From NCBI GenBank assembly GCA_910584525.1, contig CAJUAT010000073.1, forward strand, positions 1-8,855: a DNA stretch of 8,855 nt, in the 5' to 3' direction. Shown here piece after piece: positions 6,823-8,855 of this stretch. This DNA comes from an uncultured Muribaculaceae bacterium. Lineage in GTDB: Bacteria > Bacteroidota > Bacteroidia > Bacteroidales > Muribaculaceae. Both the position numbers and the translations under genes were made by a program. The notes beneath the pieces are model-generated. The model had not been told where the DNA came from. It ran no database searches and saw only the letters and a list, made by a program, of their open reading frames with translations. Each line of letters opens with the position of its first letter. The stretch's first letter is position 1.

Positions 6823-6990
6823 ATGAAATACAGATGTGAAGTATGCGACTGGATATATGATCCGGCAATCGGAGACCCAGACAACGGAATAGCACCGGGG
6901 ACGCCGTTCGAGGATATACCCTCCGACTGGGTATGCCCGGTATGTGGCGTGGGCAAAGAGGACTTTGCGCCGGTAGAGGATGATCTCTGA
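6823..6990 (+). CDS. Rubredoxin
   Basis: A 55-residue cytoplasmic one-electron carrier with a single Fe(SCys)4 centre. The sequence is canonical: CEVCDWIYDPAIGD (5-18) supplies Cys5 and Cys8, PGTPFEDIPSDW (25-36) is the conserved middle, and CPVCGVGKEDF (38-48) supplies Cys38 and Cys41. Length matches ordinary single-domain rubredoxins of anaerobes, where they commonly pass electrons to rubrerythrin or related oxygen- and peroxide-detoxifying enzymes; no such partner gene is in the window. The ATG at 6823 is followed directly by the family-typical MKYRC start. No strong Shine-Dalgarno and no clear TAnnTTTG promoter are visible upstream. The gene is monocistronic and ends in an intrinsic terminator 26 bases after the stop. 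Confidence 0.96.
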   Translation: MKYRCEVCDWIYDPAIGDPDNGIAPGTPFEDIPSDWVCPVCGVGKEDFAPVEDDL

Positions 6991-7016
6991 CATCCCGCGA
7001 GTCTTAACAAATATTT

Positions 7017-7066
7017 CAGGAGCCGCAGAAAGCATGGTCTATTCTGCGGCTCCTGTTATTTTTTTT
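7017..7066 (+). terminator. Intrinsic terminator after rubredoxin
   Basis: A perfect 14-base-pair GC-rich stem (7017-7030 with 7042-7055) encloses an 11-base loop and is followed by TTATTTTTTTT (7056-7066) on the plus strand. On the minus strand the hairpin is followed only by a weak AAATATTTGTT, so it may also help end the converging AraC-family transcript but is clearly oriented for rubredoxin. Confidence 0.93.
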
Positions 7067-7082
7067 GCGAAGACTTGCATCC

Positions 7083-7946
7083 CTATGAGTTTCTGAACTC
7101 CTTGGGACTCATGCCCGTAAATTTCTTGAAATATTTGCCGAAGAAGCTCTGCGACCTGAAGTTCAGTTCGTCGGAAATCTGCTGGATATTAAGGTTGGAT
7201 GATTTCAGAAGCACCTTAGCCTCGAGAATCACAAACCGCTCTATCCATTCCACGGCGGTATATCCGGTCTGCTTCTTCACGGTACGCGACAGATGCTTGG
7301 GGGTTACTTCCATCTTCTCGGCGTAGAAGTCGAGGAATCGCTGGTCGCGGAAATTCTCCTGTGCCAGACGTATGAATCTGTCGGACATTCTCCCCTGCTT
7401 CGACACTATCTCACGGCTGTACGGCTCATAACAGCTGTATACCGTTTTGAAAATGAACCCCACCACTTCAAACAGCAGTGCCTGCGACGCATATGGATTC
7501 GATGTGCTGTGAAGAAGTTCCTGAAGAGTCTTGGAAAACTCCATATATTTCGGGAAGGATTCCGGGGGAATATCAACCACCGGATGACGCGTGGTGAGCG
7601 AATACAGCGGCGTATTGTTGAGAAACAGGAATATGTTGTCGCGGAACCGTTTCGACATCACGATCACCGATGCCTTGAAATCGGGACTTATATACGTAGG
7701 CTGCATGATCTGCGCCCCACGCATTATCACCAGCGCCGGCGCCTTTATGTCGTACGACACAAGGTTTATCTCCGCCTTGGCCGTTCCCTGCGTCACGATT
7801 ATCCATGTGGAAGCCTCAAATTTTACCGGCTCCCGCAGCTCCTGGAGCATCGTGCGGTCTACGTTCTCCGTCATCCAGAAATCTTCCGACAATATCTTCG
7901 ACAGCTCGTCGGGCAGGTCCAGGTTGTAATGATATCCGGTAAGCAT
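7083..7946 (-). CDS. AraC-family transcriptional regulator
   Basis: A 287-residue DNA-binding regulator. The C-terminal 100 residues carry the AraC double helix-turn-helix: first motif around RFLDFYAEKMEVTPKHLSRTVKKQTG (203-228), a linking helix AVEWIERFVILEAKVLLKSSN (231-251), and second motif NIQQISDELNFRSQSFFGKYFKKFTGMSPKEFR (253-285), which matches the family signature closely. The N-terminal part (about 20-125) looks like a beta-rich cupin-like sensing domain, followed by a helical linker; the ligand is unknown. It resembles the Bacteroidota regulators with short soluble sensor domains, not hybrid two-component AraC proteins. The ATG at 7946 follows an A/G-rich GAAAGAAAT. It converges on rubredoxin and is divergent from the HIRAN-like gene, so either neighbour or distant genes may be targets; nothing in the sequence settles this. 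Confidence 0.93.
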   Translation of the reverse strand: MLTGYHYNLDLPDELSKILSEDFWMTENVDRTMLQELREPVKFEASTWIIVTQGTAKAEINLVSYDIKAPALVIMRGAQIMQPTYISPDFKASVIVMSKRFRDNIFLFLNNTPLYSLTTRHPVVDIPPESFPKYMEFSKTLQELLHSTSNPYASQALLFEVVGFIFKTVYSCYEPYSREIVSKQGRMSDRFIRLAQENFRDQRFLDFYAEKMEVTPKHLSRTVKKQTGYTAVEWIERFVILEAKVLLKSSNLNIQQISDELNFRSQSFFGKYFKKFTGMSPKEFRNS

Positions 7947-8138
7947 ATTTCTTTCGTTGGTTCACTTTCTTAACTTTCCTTAAGCATATTTTATTGCACG
8001 CCATGCAGCACGTTCTATGGAATACGAATCGGGAATGAAACCGACATAAGAACCGTTTGTTATTACTTTATAGAATGAATTTACGGCTATGAGCGCCGAA
8101 ACCGTACTTATATCTTAACCTTAATTTGGATTTATACT
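7947..8138. other. Divergent intergenic region between the AraC-family and HIRAN-like genes
   Basis: This 192-base stretch must hold the control sequences of both flanking genes, but I see no clear TTTG/TAnnTTTG pair in either direction. TTAATTTG at 8121-8128 (plus) is one base off the -7 consensus but lies too close to the ATG at 8139 to serve it well. On the minus strand a 44-codon open frame (8114-7983, stop at 7982-7980) has protein-like content but no ATG, GTG or TTG; see findings. Confidence 0.5.
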
Positions 8139-8753
8139 ATGAATATGCTTGGCTACATCACGGCATTCTGGGCAATCCTGTTGCTGCAATATTTGATATT
8201 TCACTCTTCGGGTCTGATACCTTACAGGATATGCGGCGGCACAGACAGAGCCGACATGAGCGATGAAAAAGAAGACAACAGCACGGCAATGCTGATCGGG
8301 CAGGAATCGTACGATGCGATGGTAAAGCGCGTCGACGAGCTTACGGCACGCCACAGTCATGACCGCTGCGTACTTTTCCGTATGACGGCATCCTGCTGCA
8401 ACGACATATCCTCGCACGTGCTTCACATGCTGCTTCCCGGCGACAGACTAATTCTTCAGAAATACCGTATAGGCGACATGGACTGCGTGGCGGTATACTC
8501 CCGGGGAGTACAGACGGGAAGCCTGATGCTCGATGATGCCGAGACCTACCTCTCCCTCGCCGTCACCCGACGCGTGACAGGAGCTTATGTGGCTCGCCAG
8601 AACTGCTACCAAAGGCCGCAGTCGCTTGACATCGAACTTATCGTATATTACAATCCTTCCGCATCCCGCCGGCAGAATATCGACTCCAACGGCAAAATAA
8701 ACCGTGCCGATTCTTACGGAACATATTCCAGGAACAACATTTTCCAAAACTGA
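8139..8753 (+). CDS. Membrane-anchored protein with probable HIRAN-like domain
   Basis: A 204-residue protein of unknown function. Residues 4-22 (LGYITAFWAILLLQYLIFH region) form one N-terminal transmembrane helix; RYRICGG and a charged linker SDEKEDNS (41-48) follow. Residues about 76-172 resemble a HIRAN domain by eye: LLPGDRLILQKY (98-109), D-x-D-x-VAVYS (113-121), a glycine turn GVQTGSLMLDDAETY (123-137), then VTGAYVARQNCY and a final strand LDIELIVYYN. HIRAN domains bind DNA ends in SNF2 helicases such as HLTF, and also occur as small stand-alone proteins of unknown role. The C-terminal tail (173-204) is polar and probably disordered. The ATG at 8139 is preferred; the ATG at 8145 is an alternative, and ATG at 8256 would remove the helix. 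No partner gene is adjacent on its strand within the window. The HIRAN assignment is tentative. Confidence 0.75.
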   Translation: MNMLGYITAFWAILLLQYLIFHSSGLIPYRICGGTDRADMSDEKEDNSTAMLIGQESYDAMVKRVDELTARHSHDRCVLFRMTASCCNDISSHVLHMLLPGDRLILQKYRIGDMDCVAVYSRGVQTGSLMLDDAETYLSLAVTRRVTGAYVARQNCYQRPQSLDIELIVYYNPSASRRQNIDSNGKINRADSYGTYSRNNIFQN

Positions 8754-8855
8754 AAACTTCACAAAATAATTTTTTTGGAAAATTATCGGGCTTCGGATAA
8801 CGAAGTGATTTAAACTTATTTCAAAAACATAAAAAGTCTTTTAAGATATAAAAAT
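8754..8855. other. AT-rich non-coding tail of the window
   Basis: No gene is visible. Two small inverted repeats occur: ATAATTTT/AAAATTAT with a 5-base loop (8766-8786, stem entirely A/T) and CTTCG/CGAAG with a 5-base loop (8791-8805). Neither is followed by a T-tract, so neither is a convincing terminator for the preceding gene. The very AT-rich end suggests an approaching promoter of a gene outside the window. Confidence 0.4.

Noticed and set aside
7293..7973. Plus-strand open frame (226 codons) opposite the AraC-family gene
   Set aside because: Antisense shadow rich in Arg/His, no recognisable motif; the minus-strand gene has a clear AraC signature.
8766..8805. Two small hairpins after the HIRAN-like gene as a terminator
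   Set aside because: One stem is all A/T, the other only 5 base pairs, and neither is followed by a T-run on the plus strand.
1..8855. CRISPR array, insertion sequence, prophage or defence island
   Set aside because: No spaced direct repeats, transposase, integrase, terminal inverted repeats or recognised defence genes were seen; the genes look like ordinary chromosomal content.

Overview
The window looks like a chromosomal segment of a gut-type Bacteroidota (order Bacteroidales). The moderate G+C, fairly GC-rich third codon positions and closeness of several proteins to Bacteroides/Muribaculaceae types suggest a Muribaculaceae-like organism, but the family is an inference. The order-level call rests on promoters matching the Bacteroidota sigma-ABfr pattern (TTTG, about 20 bases, TAnnTTTG), mostly weak Shine-Dalgarno sites, and gene content (DUF1015, thioesterase beside dprA, exported C45-type hydrolase). 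I see no phage, transposon, CRISPR array, rRNA or tRNA.

Layout. At the left, a plus-strand uridine phosphorylase gene (113-1000) converges with a five-gene minus-strand block with only 8 bases between the two stop codons. Read in its own direction (right to left), the block is: DUF1015 protein (5562-4318), exported N-terminal-cysteine hydrolase of the C45/choloylglycine-hydrolase superfamily (4315-3164), two-helix YcxB-like membrane protein (3173-2532), hotdog-fold acyl-CoA thioesterase (2554-2132) and DprA (2130-1009). Junctions are 2 bases, a 10-base overlap, a 23-base overlap and 1 base, so this is almost certainly one operon, served by a clear promoter at 5662-5693.

Next is a minus-strand EamA/DMT transporter gene (6635-5694) with its own promoter (6696-6703 for the -7 element) and an unusually strong Shine-Dalgarno. 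Divergent from it is a 55-residue rubredoxin gene (6823-6990) closed by a textbook intrinsic terminator (7017-7066). A perfect 14-base palindrome (6766-6779) lies in the divergent intergenic region. An AraC-family regulator gene (7946-7083, minus) converges on the rubredoxin and is divergent from a plus-strand gene (8139-8753) encoding a membrane-anchored protein with a probable HIRAN-like domain. The last 102 bases are AT-rich and hold no gene.

How the genes fit together. Most of the window is ordinary core and housekeeping content: pyrimidine salvage, DNA uptake/recombination, acyl-CoA hydrolysis, drug/metabolite export, electron transfer and regulation. The least understood pieces are the HIRAN-like membrane protein, the YcxB-like protein, the DUF1015 protein and the substrate of the exported hydrolase. 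I found no convincing evidence of a new defence or mobile system.
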